Both the position numbers and the translations under genes were made by a program. The notes under the pieces are model-generated. The model did not search any database and was not told where the DNA came from. It worked only from the letters and a program-made list of their open reading frames with translations. Below, in pieces: positions 34,301 to 47,668 of a DNA stretch of 64,000 bases; the stretch's first letter is position 1, and the number at the start of each line of letters is the position of its first letter. Source of the stretch: Daldinia sp. FL1419 (taxonomy: Eukaryota > Ascomycota > Sordariomycetes > Xylariales > Hypoxylaceae); NCBI GenBank assembly GCA_025201765.1, contig MU623403.1:62001-126000 (forward strand), in the 5' to 3' direction.

Positions 34301-35552
34301 CGTCTCTTGTGTTTCACCCCCTATTCAGACATAATACTACCGCTGTCACCAAATGATGTGGGGCAAAAACGGGAATGAAGTGATTAGCAATTGGTTCAAC
34401 GCATGTGAGTGACTCGCAGAAGAAACGTGGGAGCGCATAATGTTTATCTTGACATGATTGGAGAAGCCCTGACCTTTTTAGTAACTATCGGTGGTAGAGG
34501 CTGAGACACCAACTTGATATTACGAGATACCTACACCTTTGGTGTACGAGATGAATGTGTATCCTTCAGTCAGTTTGTTAGCGTTGATGGGATGAATAAG
34601 GCTGAGGCATTCCGTGATCCGGCTCAGCCCAACTCAGAACATCGTCCGAGCATCTGGTAGTTACTCGAGTTTAAAGATCGGGATGATCACATATCACCGA
34701 CGTTTCAGGCCAGGAGTCTGATGCCATGAACGAACCCGAAACAATCAATTGCCGAATAGAAAAACGTGATAAAAAACCGGACGCTCCAGACTTCCAAGAC
34801 TTGACGGTTTACTTAATGAAGAATACCTAATATTAAGACTGCCGAACCGCCCCAAGCGTATGGCGCTGATAATCAACATCATCTCCCAAACTCACGGATA
34901 CCGAATGTGACTGGTCAACAAAACCCCTATATTTAGAAACCCAGGGCCTCTTAAATTAAGTTGTTGACGAAATTTCAAGGGGAACTTTGAAGTTCTCGTA
35001 TTAGTTCTAAGCGGATGATCCATCTTGCTGGGTGGTGAAGCTTGACCATAAAGACGGTCGAATATGTTTCTATGAACTTAACGTGGAATTTATGATCACC
35101 CTTCCCGTCTGCCATGGAACTGGGAGTAGGCCAGGATCTAGGTGATCAGCACCCCAAGGAATCTAACCGATAAAATATTGCGATATCAACAAGGCCCCCC
35201 GGTTTGGTTTCTTACCCGTTCCTGGCAAGGAGACAGGGTCCTGCGGGGTTTTCAGGTACAGAACCTATCGGTATAAAACCCAAGCTCTGCTGTGGAACAC
35301 GAGGGAATTCTAGGAGGCCTTCTACATATATCCGCCGCCACCACTGTAATATTTACAAGTCAATTTAACCCTAAATTTATAGTGGGAAGAATCTGGACCT
35401 CAATCATTGCTCATTCTAACTCAGCCTCAATTAAGTTACTTATATGTAGACCACACCCTTCTTTTAGCACGGTAAGTTTAAACTTCAATGCAAATATGTG
35501 ATGCAACTATTCTGGGATGGTGTGGTATTTAATATTGATCTCGATGAGTAGC

Positions 35553-35570
35553 TAGGTAGGTAGGTAGGTA
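35553..35570. repeat. TAGG microsatellite
   Basis: Four to five TAGG units on the plus strand. Confidence 0.8.
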
Positions 35571-37800
35571 ATTACGGTAGTCATAGAAAAGTTGAAGTCG
35601 AGATGTGACAGACCAAGAGGTAGGTTAGTATGAAAACCAATCTTGGTTCATCGAGTGTGTCCAGGTGTCAACACTAATTTAGAACAAGACTAATAATAAT
35701 ACTTAACTACCTCGTAACTCAGAAAAGCTGTGATAATTCTCACGGAGCTTAACATGCCGAGTCTCTTAAGATCAAATATAGTTGCTACTAATAAAAGAAT
35801 GAACGTTGGAGACGGCAAATCCAAATCCGAGCGAAGCAGTGCATACGAATTAAGAAGTTTAAACCAATACAATACTCGAGTGGTGTGTCAATCTAGATTT
35901 TATAACGGGTAATCCGTAAGAACGCTGAAGTTGTGGTTGATACCTCGAGGTTAACATCAACTAAGCGGGCATCAAATCCCGAACTTCTACATAACGTCAC
36001 GATATAGGGTTACTTGAACAAGGTAATTGTAACTGTATCGTCCCCGAATACGCATTACACAACGCAGAATACATAGAAAAACTTGACGGAACTTTCCAGC
36101 CTGCTAGCTCTTTGAGGAATGGTCTTAGCCGCATCGAGGACCGAGTCCGTATCAGCGTAGTTTTGAGGAGCAGGGATCTCATCAATTTCGCGTAAGGAAT
36201 ACTTTTTAGGTGGTCTTATTCCCCACGCATGAAGCTCGCGAGATCCACTCCACGGCCTAGCCAGCACATGGCAATTTGGCAGGGCTGCTAATCAGACCTC
36301 ATTTCCGAATTCAGTACCAACCGTAGCAGCAGTGCCTCGTTTTCTCGGCCAAGCTTCCGCGGGCGAGGTCAAAAAAACGAGGCTAGAACGCGTTTGTTAA
36401 GTATTCTGAAGCTAGAAGACTGCGTTGCTGAGCCTAGTAGTTTACGCGATAAGACTAAAATCTTGACAGACGAAGCGTTTTGTTCTGACAGGTCAGAGTG
36501 ACGGCCCTTCAGCATCCCGTTGCCTGGTACGATGTTAAATGATACGGTAGTTTAAGTTTGTACATAGTGAATGGTACTCTGTGCCGGGTAGATCCTGGGC
36601 TTCCCCGCGTACCCATGATCTGAAGGGTTTTGTAACCCCTTTTATTCGGATACCTCCTTAGAATAGAGTCCTATCTCGCATGACCCTCATAACGAAATAT
36701 CTAATATGAATTGTAAATACTGGGTTGGGGAAGAAGTAAACTTGACTCTCAGCAGGCATAATCATGCATAATGCATGATATGCAGTCGAGATATTGTAAA
36801 GAATTTGCTATTATGCAGCAACTATTGAGAATCCTATTGTTTGAAACCCAGCTTTCATGGGGTTTGCGAGCAACAAACGATAACATACCAATGTAGGAAG
36901 GAGATTTATTCAGAAAGATCAGTGCAACACTAAGGTAAGTAGGTACCTAGGTATGAAATCATACCCATCAGTTGAGACGATCACGGCAAATTTTGTGAAT
37001 GTCTCAGTGCTTCAAATAGAGGTACCCGCATAGGAGAATGTGAACATATTCAGAGTTGTAGATTTCATATATGCGGAAATACAATATCGCAACGAGGTCC
37101 GGGAGCGTTTATCCCCTTTTCCAAGTTGGGACTCGTTTGTCCGTTTATGGTCAGTGCTGTGCAGCGCGTTTCCTTTGCCAAGAAGCTATCGCGAAATGCA
37201 GTTGCTCAAGTTAGTCGAGCTGCATGCTGTGCCATGCCAAGATCTGAGCACGGGCATCTTGAAGACTCTGAGGATACCTAGCCGTTCCCTACCCGACGGG
37301 GTGGGAGCGCGCATGTCACAGTGCTAGTCAACTAGGTTAGCCAACTACTAGTGATAAGCAGTCACAAACGCCGAAGCAGCGCCGTAGTCATTCTCACCAA
37401 CCTTGTTGTCTGTCATCCTGCAACGGAGCGGCTGACGGCATGGTGAGAAATTTTCAGAATGTTACCCAGGGCTGCCGGGCGTGATAGCAGAAACGTTGTT
37501 ACCGTCTTACTCTTCCCCTTTTCTGGACAGATCCTGATAGAACGAGTGTAGATTGATTTTCACGGCATTGGAGGCAATTACCTAGGTAGGTACCTATCTA
37601 TGTGATTGTTAAATCCGGATATATCGTCACTTGACTCCGGACACAAGTGACGTTTAAAGAGTTTCCATTCCTCGTGTTACGTAAATCGTTCTGGATCTCT
37701 AGGAATATTTTCGTCCCATCTTTACCGAGCACCTTGGATGTGGATACCGGTAACCTCAGCTCTGCTTCCGGCGATAGATAACAAGAAGAAGAAGAAAAAA

Positions 37801-37819
37801 CCCCCCCTCCCCCCCCCCC
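37801..37819. repeat. C homopolymer tract
   Basis: Eighteen C with a single T, preceded by an AAG/A-rich purine run (about 37783-37800). The abrupt purine-to-pyrimidine switch makes it prone to slippage and sequencing error. Confidence 0.8.
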
Positions 37820-38394
37820 AAACAAGCATGCTATCTAGCAGATTGTTTCAGGGTAGAAGGATCTGGGGCGAGTTGTGACAGGCTAGTCACAACTTAGTAA
37901 GTAAGCCATTCAGAAGCCTTGTTTCATGTTACCTACCAAGTCTAAATCAACCTGAAATCGATATTTACCTATTTGGCCGTCTAACTTCCGTATTTAAGTC
38001 AGCCTCTTCTTCGCTTCGATATTTGGGATTGCTATGATGTAAGTGATCTAAGAAGGACGAATTACGTTTTGAGAGGATGATTATGAGATCTTGAGTTTGT
38101 TTATATAATATCATTCTTACGTAAATATATAGTATGAAATACTTACTTTAGTCAATAAATATCTAACCTACCCACTTAGACGAGTATATAAATCCATGAA
38201 ACTCTTTTTAGGCTTGAAGCGGCTTGCCTCGGGAACCATAGGCGCCATTGCCCCGCTTACGTACCTATTCAAAAGTTCGGCTTTCAATAGCTTCTATCCA
38301 AAAGTAAATAAGCACCTAAAAACAAACAAAACTCCATGCACCTATTGATTAGGTACTTGGCTTAATCAGGCAGGCGGCTGATACTTCCAGTCCG

Positions 38395-40486
38395 ATGCAA
38401 GTGTCGAATGGCATCGTGAAGGGCAGTCTTCTGTTCAGAGGTATTCGGCTCACAAACAGCAAATTGTCTGTGCACATCCATTTACGACACTTTAGCATCA
38501 ACCCCAAAAGAATCATGGCACCTCGCGATCCCAATACCTTGGCCAATTATGGCGAATGGGGCATTAAACACACCACCGTAAATTTTAAGGTCAACTTTGA
38601 GAAGCAGCGTCTAGAAGGCTCCGTTCTCTTGGAGCTCGAATCTCTAACGAACAAGACAAGCCGCGAAATTATTCTTGATACAAATCATCTATCTATTTCG
38701 TCCGTCAAACTTGACTCGGCCGACTCGGAATGGGCTATCAAAGATCGAGTTGAGCCTTATGGTGCACCGCTTCATGTCTCTGTGCCGAATGGTGTATCTC
38801 AGGGCGATATCGTAAAGCTAGACATTGCCCTGCAGACAACCGAGCAGTGCGTTGGCTTGCAGTGGATGACCCCAGCTCAGACTGGTAACAAGAAGCATCC
38901 ATATGTATACTCACAGTGCCAAGCCATTCTAGCCCGATCTATCTTTCCTTGCCAGGATACTCCAGACGTCAAGTCAACGTTTACCTTCAACATCACTTCG
39001 CCACTGCCTGTAGTCGCTAGTGGAGTGCCCGTGCCTTCGGATAACAAGGGAGAGGGCGATCGACTGTTCCGCTTTGAACAAAAGGTCCCTATCCCCTCGT
39101 ACCTATTTGCCCTCGCTTCGGGAGATCTTGCAACCGCACGCATTGGAAAACGATCTGTCGTTACTACCGGCCCTGAGGCTCTGGAAGGTGCAAAATGGGA
39201 ACTCGAGGCGGACATGGACAAGTTCCTTGAAGTGGCAGAGAAGCTGGTCTTCGACTACCAGTGGGGAGAGTACAACGTATTAGTGCTCCCCCCCAGCTTC
39301 GCCTACGGAGGTAAAGTTCCAGGTGGCTAATATTGGTGCCTTGCTGACATACATTCGTAGGGATGGAAAATCCTATCTTCACTTTTGCTACGCCCACTAT
39401 CATCAGCGGAGACCGTCAGAATGTTGACGTGATCGCACACGAGCTGAGTCACAGCTGGAGTGGAAATTTAGTGGGCTGCGCATCCTGGGAACACTTGTAA
39501 GTCTTTGTTTTGATGGCTAGGTATTTTACGATAGAGAGCTAAATGGTTGTAGCTGGCTGAACGAAGGGTGGACGACATATCTTGAACGACGCATTGGTGC
39601 GGCTGTCCATGGCGAACCCCAATTCGACTTTTCAGCCATTATTGGTTGGAAGGCACTTGGTATGTGATTTAGTATACGCCTCCGATCTAGCACTAACGGA
39701 TCTGTAGAGGATTCAGTTGCGTTATTTGGACCCGACCACGAGTTTACCAAGCTCATCATCAACCATAAAGGGGTAGATCCTGAGGATGCCTTTAGCACGA
39801 TTCCGTATGAAAAGGGCTTCCATTTCCTCTACTACCTCGACCGACTAGTAGGAAGGGAACATTTCGACAAGTTTATTCCTCACTACTTCAAAACGTGGGC
39901 CAACAAATCCCTCGATTCCTTTGAGTTTAAGCAGACCTTCCTGGATTTCTTCGAGAGCTATGGTAATTCGGAAATTAAGGAGAAGATTGCCAAGATCCCC
40001 TGGGAGGAGAGGTTCTACAAGCCGGGCTTACCGCCAAAGCCCGACTTCAACACGGCTTACGTCGACAGCTGCCTTGCACTAGCAGAGAAATGGAAGCATG
40101 AGGATTACCAACCAAGCAGTACAGACATCGAGTCATTCACGGCTAACCAGACTCTTGTCTTTTTACAAGCGGTACAGAGCTTCCCGAAACCTTTAAGTGT
40201 TGAGAGATCTCATCTCTTGGGAACCACTTATAATATTAGCTCCTCGAAGAACGTCGAGTTGAAATCGGCATACTACCTGATCGCTCTCCAAGCCGGAGAT
40301 AAAGACGAACTACCTGGCATCGTTGAACTTCTCGGTTCTGTCGGGCGCATGAAGTTTGTCAGACCTTTGTACAGGAAGCTGAATGAGCTAGACAGAGACT
40401 TGGCTGTTAAGACGTTTAAGGAGAACAAAGACTTTTACCCTTCCACAACCAAAGGTCAACTAGAGAAGGATTTGGGGTTGAAATAG
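38395..40486 (+). CDS. leukotriene A4 hydrolase-type M1 aminopeptidase (LAP2 type)
   Basis: Four exons (38395-39310, 39361-39496, 39553-39659, 39708-40486) give 645 aa. Family hallmarks are GGMENPIFTF (305-314), the zinc site HELSHSW with H332, E333 and H336, and the third ligand E355 in NEGW, exactly 18 residues after the second His. The C-terminal helical domain typical of LTA4H proteins follows (VGRMKFVRPLYRKLNELDRD). The family hydrolyses peptides and, in animals, leukotriene A4; the yeast relative is a leucyl aminopeptidase with epoxide hydrolase activity. The first ATG adds 40 residues rich in Ser, Arg, Lys and Leu (SLLFRGIRLTNSKLSVHIHL) before a second in-frame ATG at 38515 (MAPRDPNTLANYGEW) that matches the usual family start. 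The extension looks like a mitochondrial presequence. Confidence 0.95.
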
Positions 40487-41593
40487 ATTAGACCCTACAG
40501 GAGGGTAGTTTCGCCTAGGTAGTCTTTGACGTCCGATCATCCGTACCGTAATTGAAAATTACATGCATTCTCAAATTCTCCGTGATTTGGTGATCCAATA
40601 GGCTGTTATGAGGAATTTCTAAATATTAAATATTAAATATTAAATGGGGTCTGATCCAGTATATAACATTACCCTATTGCTTTCGAGTATCTATTCATAG
40701 TTTGGGTTTGCGCTATTCTAGGTCCAATGCTAGGAGATAAGCCAATAGGGGGGAATAGTGTTAAATTTTTAGCGGTTGATAGGTCTCGTATCAGTTGAGC
40801 ACGGCTGATTCAAAAGCTGTGGCAGCTGATAAGAACCATCAGCCTTTGCACTAAGGTCAACACCCAATCTTAGCTAATGAGTTAATCATACCGACAAATA
40901 GCAACACGTGAATATCTTGGCAATCGCCCCATAGTTTATCTCTTTCATGAACGAATTAGATGTCAGCGGGTCGCGATTCGCGTTCCCCATCAACCCATTT
41001 ACACCTTGCAACCATTTACTTGTTAACAAAGCTGTTGACTGATCCCACCAACCAAATTCACTAACTATCTCCGCGACAACGCCCAACTTTGAACGATAGA
41101 ACGTCTTGCTTGCGACAGAAAAAAAAGAAGCCTTACATACTACATTCACACCTCTCTGCATATCACGATCTAGCCGTCCCACACTATACATATTTTACGG
41201 CAACGCGCAGCCGCTTGGCTGCTTTTGGCGATCCGCTTCCTGCATTCACGACTCCACTGCCGCCGTCCATTACTAACTGCTTCTTCGGGAGCTACGGACT
41301 CCATTTCGCGGTCGTCGCCGTATAATAAAGAGGAAGAATGAATAGTTAAGATTTTATAAAGTTAGGATCTATTAAAATTATAAGGCTGGGGATAGGTTAT
41401 TCGATTGCGCTTTTCGATTTTAAGTGAGGGGCTTCGAGAGTCTTTTTTTTTGTAACGCGCGCGCGAGGTTTACACCAACTATCCCCACTAAAGATTATCG
41501 TTGCGCGCCTCTATCTCTCGGATGCCTCGACTCTATTTTATACTTGGTGAATAGCTGTAGTGGATAGGAGGTCGCCTCCTTCATCTAGCAACC
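40487..41593. other. intergenic; promoter of the kinesin gene
   Basis: About 1.1 kb. It holds a short AAATATT tandem (40621-40645) and several two-strand frames with no conserved features. The kinesin leader lies in the last few hundred bases. Confidence 0.45.
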
Positions 41594-44500
41594 ATGGCTC
41601 CCGCCGGTGGTGGAAATATTAAGGTGGTGGTGAGATGTCGACCCTTCAATAGTAGAGGTACGGTTGTGACTATTTACTAGAATGATGAGATTCGGAACAC
41701 CTTGCTGGGCTATTGCCCGTAGACTGGATGAATGCTAACTTACTGTAGAAATCGACCGTGGGTCAAAGTGTATTGTTGAGATGAAAGGCAACCAGACGAT
41801 ACTGACACCACCCGCCGATACTGCACACGGCCCTAAAGGATCTAAGGACAACACAGTGAAGACGTTCGCTTTTGATAAATCGTATTGGTCCTTTAACAAG
41901 AGCGATCCCAACTACGCTGGCCAGGAAAGTTTACATGGCGACCTTGGAAAACCTCTCTTGGACAATGCATTTCAAGGGTACAATAATTGTATCTTCGCTT
42001 ACGGACAGACGGGTTCTGGTAAGTCATATTCCATGATGGGATATGGCAAAGAAGCCGGTATTATACCTCACATTTGCCAGGATATGTTTAGGAGAATCGA
42101 AGACCTACAAAAAGACAAGACGACACGATGTACGGTAGAAGTGTCGTACCTCGAGATCTATAACGAAAGGGTACGGGATCTGTTGAATCCATCCACCAAA
42201 GGGAACCTCAAGGTCCGAGAACACCCGTCGACTGGTCCTTATGTAGAGGATCTTGCCAAGTTGGTGGTCAGCAGTTTTCAAGAGATCGAGCACCTCATGG
42301 ACGAAGGTAACAAAGCGAGAACAGTTGCCGCGACAAATATGAACGAAACGTCCAGTAGAAGTCACGCCGTGTTTACGCTTATGCTTACTCAGAAGAAGTA
42401 CGATGCGGAGACAAAAATGGAAATGGAGAAGCAGGCTAAGATTAGCTTGGTCGATTTAGCTGGTTCGGAGAGAGCAACGTCAACTGGTGCTACTGGTGCT
42501 CGACTAAAGGAAGGCGCTGAGATCAACAGGTCCCTTTCGACGCTTGGTCGTGTGATAGCGGCATTGGCTGACCTCTCGACGGGGAAAAAGAAGAAGGGTC
42601 CGGGAGGCAATGTTCCATATCGAGACAGTGTTTTAACGTGGCTTCTAAAAGACTCGCTCGGTGGAAACAGTATGACCGCTATGATTGCAGCAATCAGTCC
42701 GGCTGATATCAATTACGACGAAACCTTGAGTACCTTACGATATGCCGACTCCGCTAAGCGAATTAAGAACCATGCTGTTGTTAACGAAGATGCGAATGCT
42801 CGCATGATTAGAGAACTAAAGGAGGAATTGGCAGTACTGCGAAGTAAATTGGGCGGAGGTGGTAGTGGTGGCTCTGGTGGTTCTGCTGTCCCTCCGGAAG
42901 AAGTATATGCTGAAGGTACCCCCCTAGAGAAACAGATTGTCAGCATTACGCAGTCCGATGGTTCTGTCAAGAAGGTGTCGAAGGCAGAAATCGCCGAGCA
43001 GCTGAGCCAAAGCGAGAAGTTGTTAACTGACCTTAACCAAACCTGGGAAGAAAAACTTCAAAAGACAGAGGAGATTCATAAGGAGCGAGAAGCTGCACTT
43101 GAAGAACTCGGTATCAGTATTGAAAAGGGGTTCGTAGGGTTACATACTCCGAAGAAGATGCCTCACTTGGTCAATTTGTCTGATGACCCTCTTCTCGCGG
43201 AATGTTTGGTCTACAATCTTAAGCCGGGCAGGACGACGGTTGGAAATGTGGAATCTAACTCGGAGCATCAAGCAAATATCCGTCTTAACGGAACGCGCAT
43301 TCTTCATGAGCACTGCCGCTTTGATAATGCTTCGGACGGCACCGTTACGATAACACCGAGCGAAGGCGCGTCTATTATGGTAAACGGAAAGCGCATCTCA
43401 GAGACGACAAGGTTGCACTCTGGTTACCGTGTCATTTTAGGTGACTTTCATATATTTAGATTTAACCATCCAATGGAAGCCCGCGCAGAAAGAGACGAAA
43501 ACCGGCAAAGTTTACTTCGCCAGTCCGTGACTGCAAGCCAATTACGGGATCTGGGACGTACATCCCCATCCCCACGACCAGGTCACGAACGATCCGTAAG
43601 TAAAGCTGGTTCCGAGTTACCTGACAGTCGCCCAGACTCGCCCGCTCCGTATCGAGGCGAGAGGGATGCGGATTGGTCTTTTGCACGACGTGAAGCCGCA
43701 AGTGCTATCCTCGGAACAGACAAGAACCTTCAAAGTTTGACAGATGAGGAACTTAATGCGTTGTTCGAAGACGTGCAGCGGGCCAGAGCTGAACGCGTCA
43801 ATGATCGCGAAGGTGACGATGATTTAGAATCCAATACTTCTTATCCCATTAGGGAGAAATATATGTCAACTGGCACAATTGACAACCTTTCACTAGACAC
43901 AGCACTTACGATGCCGTCTACACCAAAGGCTGGTGAAGGGGATGATCGACTTAAAGAAATGCGAGACAGTATGCAAAACCAGTTAGAAAAACAGAAAGAA
44001 GAATATCAAGGACAGCTTAAGAGTGCTGGTGTAGCTAACGTTGAAGTAGAGGAAATCAAGAAGGAGAAGGCTAGGATGGAAGAGACCCTGGTCCAGCTGA
44101 AAGCCGATATGCAAAAACAATTGGAATCCCAGAAACAGGAGTTCGAGGCCAAGATCGAGAAACTGGATCCACTAAAGAGGCCCAAAGCGAAACCGAAATT
44201 ATCTGCGGAGGAAATTGAAAGGGCCAAGAAGGCTATCGCTCACTGGAGAGGCCGACATTACGTGCAGATGGCCGAGGCTGTCCTACAGCATGCGACTACC
44301 TTGAAAGAGGCGCAGATCATGAGCGAAGAGCTGGGAGAGAACGTTGTCTTCCAATTTACTGTAGTGGATATCGGTCATGCACGTTGTTCTTCCTACGACA
44401 TGGTACTGAACGACGTCCCGAGCGAGGGCGAGGACCCGGCTCTCGACGATGCCCAAAAGCCATGCGTAGGAGTTCGCGTTGTTGACTACAAGAACACCGT

Positions 44501-46883
44501 CGTTCATCTCTGGAGCTTAGAGAAGCTACATGATCGAGTGCGGCAGATGCGGCAGATGCACCAATATCTCGACCAACCGGAGTATTCTCAACACTTCAAG
44601 CTAGATAACCCCTTTGTCGAGACTTGCATGCCCGAGTATTCTCTCGTCGGTGAAGTTGATGTTCCCCTGCGAGCCGTCTTTGATAGTCGGGTCCAGGATT
44701 TCGCCTTAGACGTTTTGTCGCCCCATACATCTCACGCCATCGGAATTATCAAGGTATCCTTAGAGCCTTCTAGCGCGCGAGCCCCGTCAAGTACTTTGAA
44801 GTATAATGTTGTTATGCACGACATGATCGGCTTTGCGGAGCGAGAGGGAACAGACGTGCATGCGCAATTGTTTATCCCCGGTGTCTCAGATAGCGTCACT
44901 ACAACACAAATGATCAAGGATTTCGACGAAGGCCCGATACGCTTCGATAGTGTCCATAGCATGAGCGTTCCATTATTCGGGTCTCGGGATGTCAATCTTA
45001 GGATTGCCATATTCGCTAAAGTTTCTACAATGCATCTTGACAAGCTGTTGAGTTGGGACGAAATGCGCGATGCTATCCCGAACCCCGACCGCGGTTCCCC
45101 GGGTGCCCGAATAAATGAAACACAATTCTACACCGAGGAGAAGCACGATATCCTTACCCGGATTCAGATCCTCGAACTTAACGAGAACGGGGAGTATGTT
45201 CCTGTGGAGGTTACGCAAACAAGTGAACTTGATACTGGCACTTTTCAGTTACACCAAGGACTTCAAAGACGAGTAGCGATCAACCTCACTCACAGCTCAG
45301 GGGACACACTACCATGGGAAGATATTACTTCCATCCGTATTGGTAAAATCCAGCTTGTAGACCATGCTGGTAAAACTCCCGATATGGGTTCGCCTGCGCC
45401 CGATATTCCTCTGAGATTAAGCGCAAAGCCGGTTTGCCGTCAAAATGCCAACGGCACGCGAAGCATGGCTATTTCAGGGCAGTGGGATTCTAGTTTACAC
45501 AACTCCCTGTTGCTTGATCGCACTACGGCAGACAAGTACAAAGTTCAGATGACTTTATCTTGGGATATAACTGCAGACAATCTTGCCGAGCCGATGAAAT
45601 TTTCGACGAATATCTATTGCCAGATTTTGGGCAGGACGTTTGTCCGGCAGACATCGATGCTATCGTCTCTATTCCAGCACGTTAGAATTGTACATTCTTC
45701 TACGGCTATCTTCACCTTGAGCATGCGACCGGCGCCTATTAAGCGTGTCGGCGATTTGTGGAGGATGAATAGTTTGCACAGCTACGTAAAGGGCGAAGAG
45801 AATTTGAGCAATTGGGTACCGAGGGGGGTTTCATTAATAGGCGACTATATTATGGCACGAAAGAAGAAGAGACGCATTACCGAAATTGCAGCGGCCCAAT
45901 TGTTCCTTAAGAAGATCGGTCTTCCTGAGCCAAAGAACAAGCCTATCCCCGAAGAAGAGGATAATTCCGATGATGATATTTCCCCGGGACTCAAGGCACG
46001 CGACGACGATCAAGATTCAATCAACGCACTCCTTAACGATACCCCAGAGACATCACGGCCATCCACACCAAAGCAGTCGAATTCCGAGGGTGATGATGCA
46101 GACCAACTATCGGAACAATCCGAGCAACCTTCCGAGCAGCTTCCCACGCAGCCTCAAGAGCCAGAGTATAACGAACATGAAATTCTTATCCTTAACAAAT
46201 GTCTCAAGCTTTGGTCACGCCATCCAGATCCTACCACCCGGATCCTTGGCCCAGCAAATACTGCGCCTCCTTCAGATGGCGTTGCGCCCGAGTCTGTGGA
46301 ACCGCCTAGGTTGACTTCTACTATCATTAGGGTCCCGAAGAATCCGAAAGTCCTGAAAGGAGGTTATCTTTTGATCCCCAATAACGACTACAGCAAATGG
46401 GTGAAGAGGTTTGTAGAATTACGAAAACCCTATCTCCATATCCATAACGTTAGCAATGGTGACGAGGTGGCAATTGTCAGTCTTCGCAATTCTAGGGTTG
46501 ATAGCCAGCCGGAAATTTTGTCGCTATTTAGTGGACACGACGAAGAACCGGAGATGGCAACTCCAACCAACGGCAATCCCAACGGGACTTTCCAGCCAGG
46601 CCATCAACGGACTCCGTCAGGTCGGACCGTTTCAACTGTTTGGTCTGGAAATTCGAGATCTTCGGGTCCCAGTCTTGGAGGCTTAAACGAACGCTTGCAA
46701 GCAGGCGTTTTTGCTGTTTATGGGACAGACAATACGTGGCTGTTCGCAGCTCGTAATGAGCGTGAGAAACTTGACTGGATCTTTCGCATCGATCAGAGTT
46801 ACTTCACCGGTAGCGCAAGCGTGAGCGTCAGCGGTAGTGGTGCAGTAAGCCCGCAACCAAGGAACTACATGGGCGCCGATTAA
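41594..46883 (+). CDS. kinesin-3 motor (UncA/KIF1A-type)
   Basis: Two exons, 41594-41657 and 41749-46883, give 1732 aa. The start ATG has an ACC context and the exon-1 frame enters the motor domain directly (NIKVVVRCRPFNSRE). Motor hallmarks: P-loop GQTGSGKS (107-114), NETSSRSHAVF (switch I), VDLAGSERA (switch II), and the kinesin-3 Lys-rich loop 12 (TGKKKKGPGGNVPYRDSVLT). A Gly-rich neck insertion, coiled coils and an FHA domain (about 485-590, ECLVYNLKPGRTTVGN, HEHCRFDN) follow. Next come a charged coiled coil, a KIF1B-like middle region, and a C-terminal PH domain (about 1545-1710, GGYLLIPNNDYSKWVKRFVE). This layout is that of UNC-104/KIF1A and fungal UncA, which move endosomes and vesicles toward microtubule plus ends; the PH domain binds phosphoinositides. 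Confidence 0.95.
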
Positions 46884-47668
46884 GGCGTCTAAATACACTA
46901 TCATAAAACAAAATGGGCGGCCTACCTGGCCCGTTTAAGAAGCTATGAGTTACGACTGCCTTCGGTTATCATAATGAAAGCATATACTGGTTGGGATAGT
47001 TGAAAACAGACGGCGTTGCTCTTTCCTTTTGTTTTAGAATACCCTCTGTCGTATCTCCAGACAGAGAGAACTCTGTACTATTTAGATTATACCCCCAGAG
47101 TTTTCAAATTCGCGGGAAAGGGCCAAAATGCAGAGTATGGAGGGTGCAGGCGGGGTCGGGATGGGTGAAAGGAGCGGAGCGATTTCTTTTTTCTCCTTTT
47201 CATCGTAGGAGCAATTTTCTATTCCAAAATCGATAGGAGAGGGGCGCGGTGTTGATACCATCAAGGGAAGGATGTTCATACTTGGATCGGGAGGGAAATC
47301 ATACTCTTATTTGTATGATTGTAGCAATGGAGATAATTCGAAGTTTTCAGACGTACGGATTCCCTTTTTTTTCTACTAGTAGTAGATATTGCTATATAGA
47401 ACTAATAGGATACAAGGAGCTTAGGCTCTACTAGAATAGTCACGTACAAAAGTATATCAGAGCATAGACACGTTTATAGCTAATACATATATACCTAGAC
47501 ACGAGAAGTAGCGGCTTTTTGAGTCATGGAGTTGAGAGGGGTGTAGAGAAGAATGTATTCATTGATGCTATGCTAGGGAGTACCGAGGTAGATAGGTTTA
47601 TTACGTTAAAAATCTACTCCTATGAGATTGTTGGTAATGTACCTAGGCTATGGGCATAGTGGTCGTGG
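46884..47668. other. intergenic between convergent genes
   Basis: 785 nt between the 3' ends of the kinesin gene and the first of the tandem paralogues. No protein-like frame is seen. Confidence 0.45.

Larger units (their letters stand above)
31395..38394. other. 7-kb gene-poor interval
   Basis: No frame here is convincing. Short repeats occur: TAGG units at 35553-35570 and a C-tract at 37801-37819. A minus-strand frame at 36055-36267 (WGIRPPKKYSLREIDEIPAP) is somewhat protein-like and could be a gene relic. Base composition is ordinary rather than AT-rich, so this does not look like a heavily RIP-mutated block. Confidence 0.45.

Noticed and set aside
36055..36267. 70-codon minus frame resembling a protein fragment
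   Set aside because: It begins with a non-ATG codon and no family or neighbouring exon was found; kept only as a possible relic inside the gene-poor interval.
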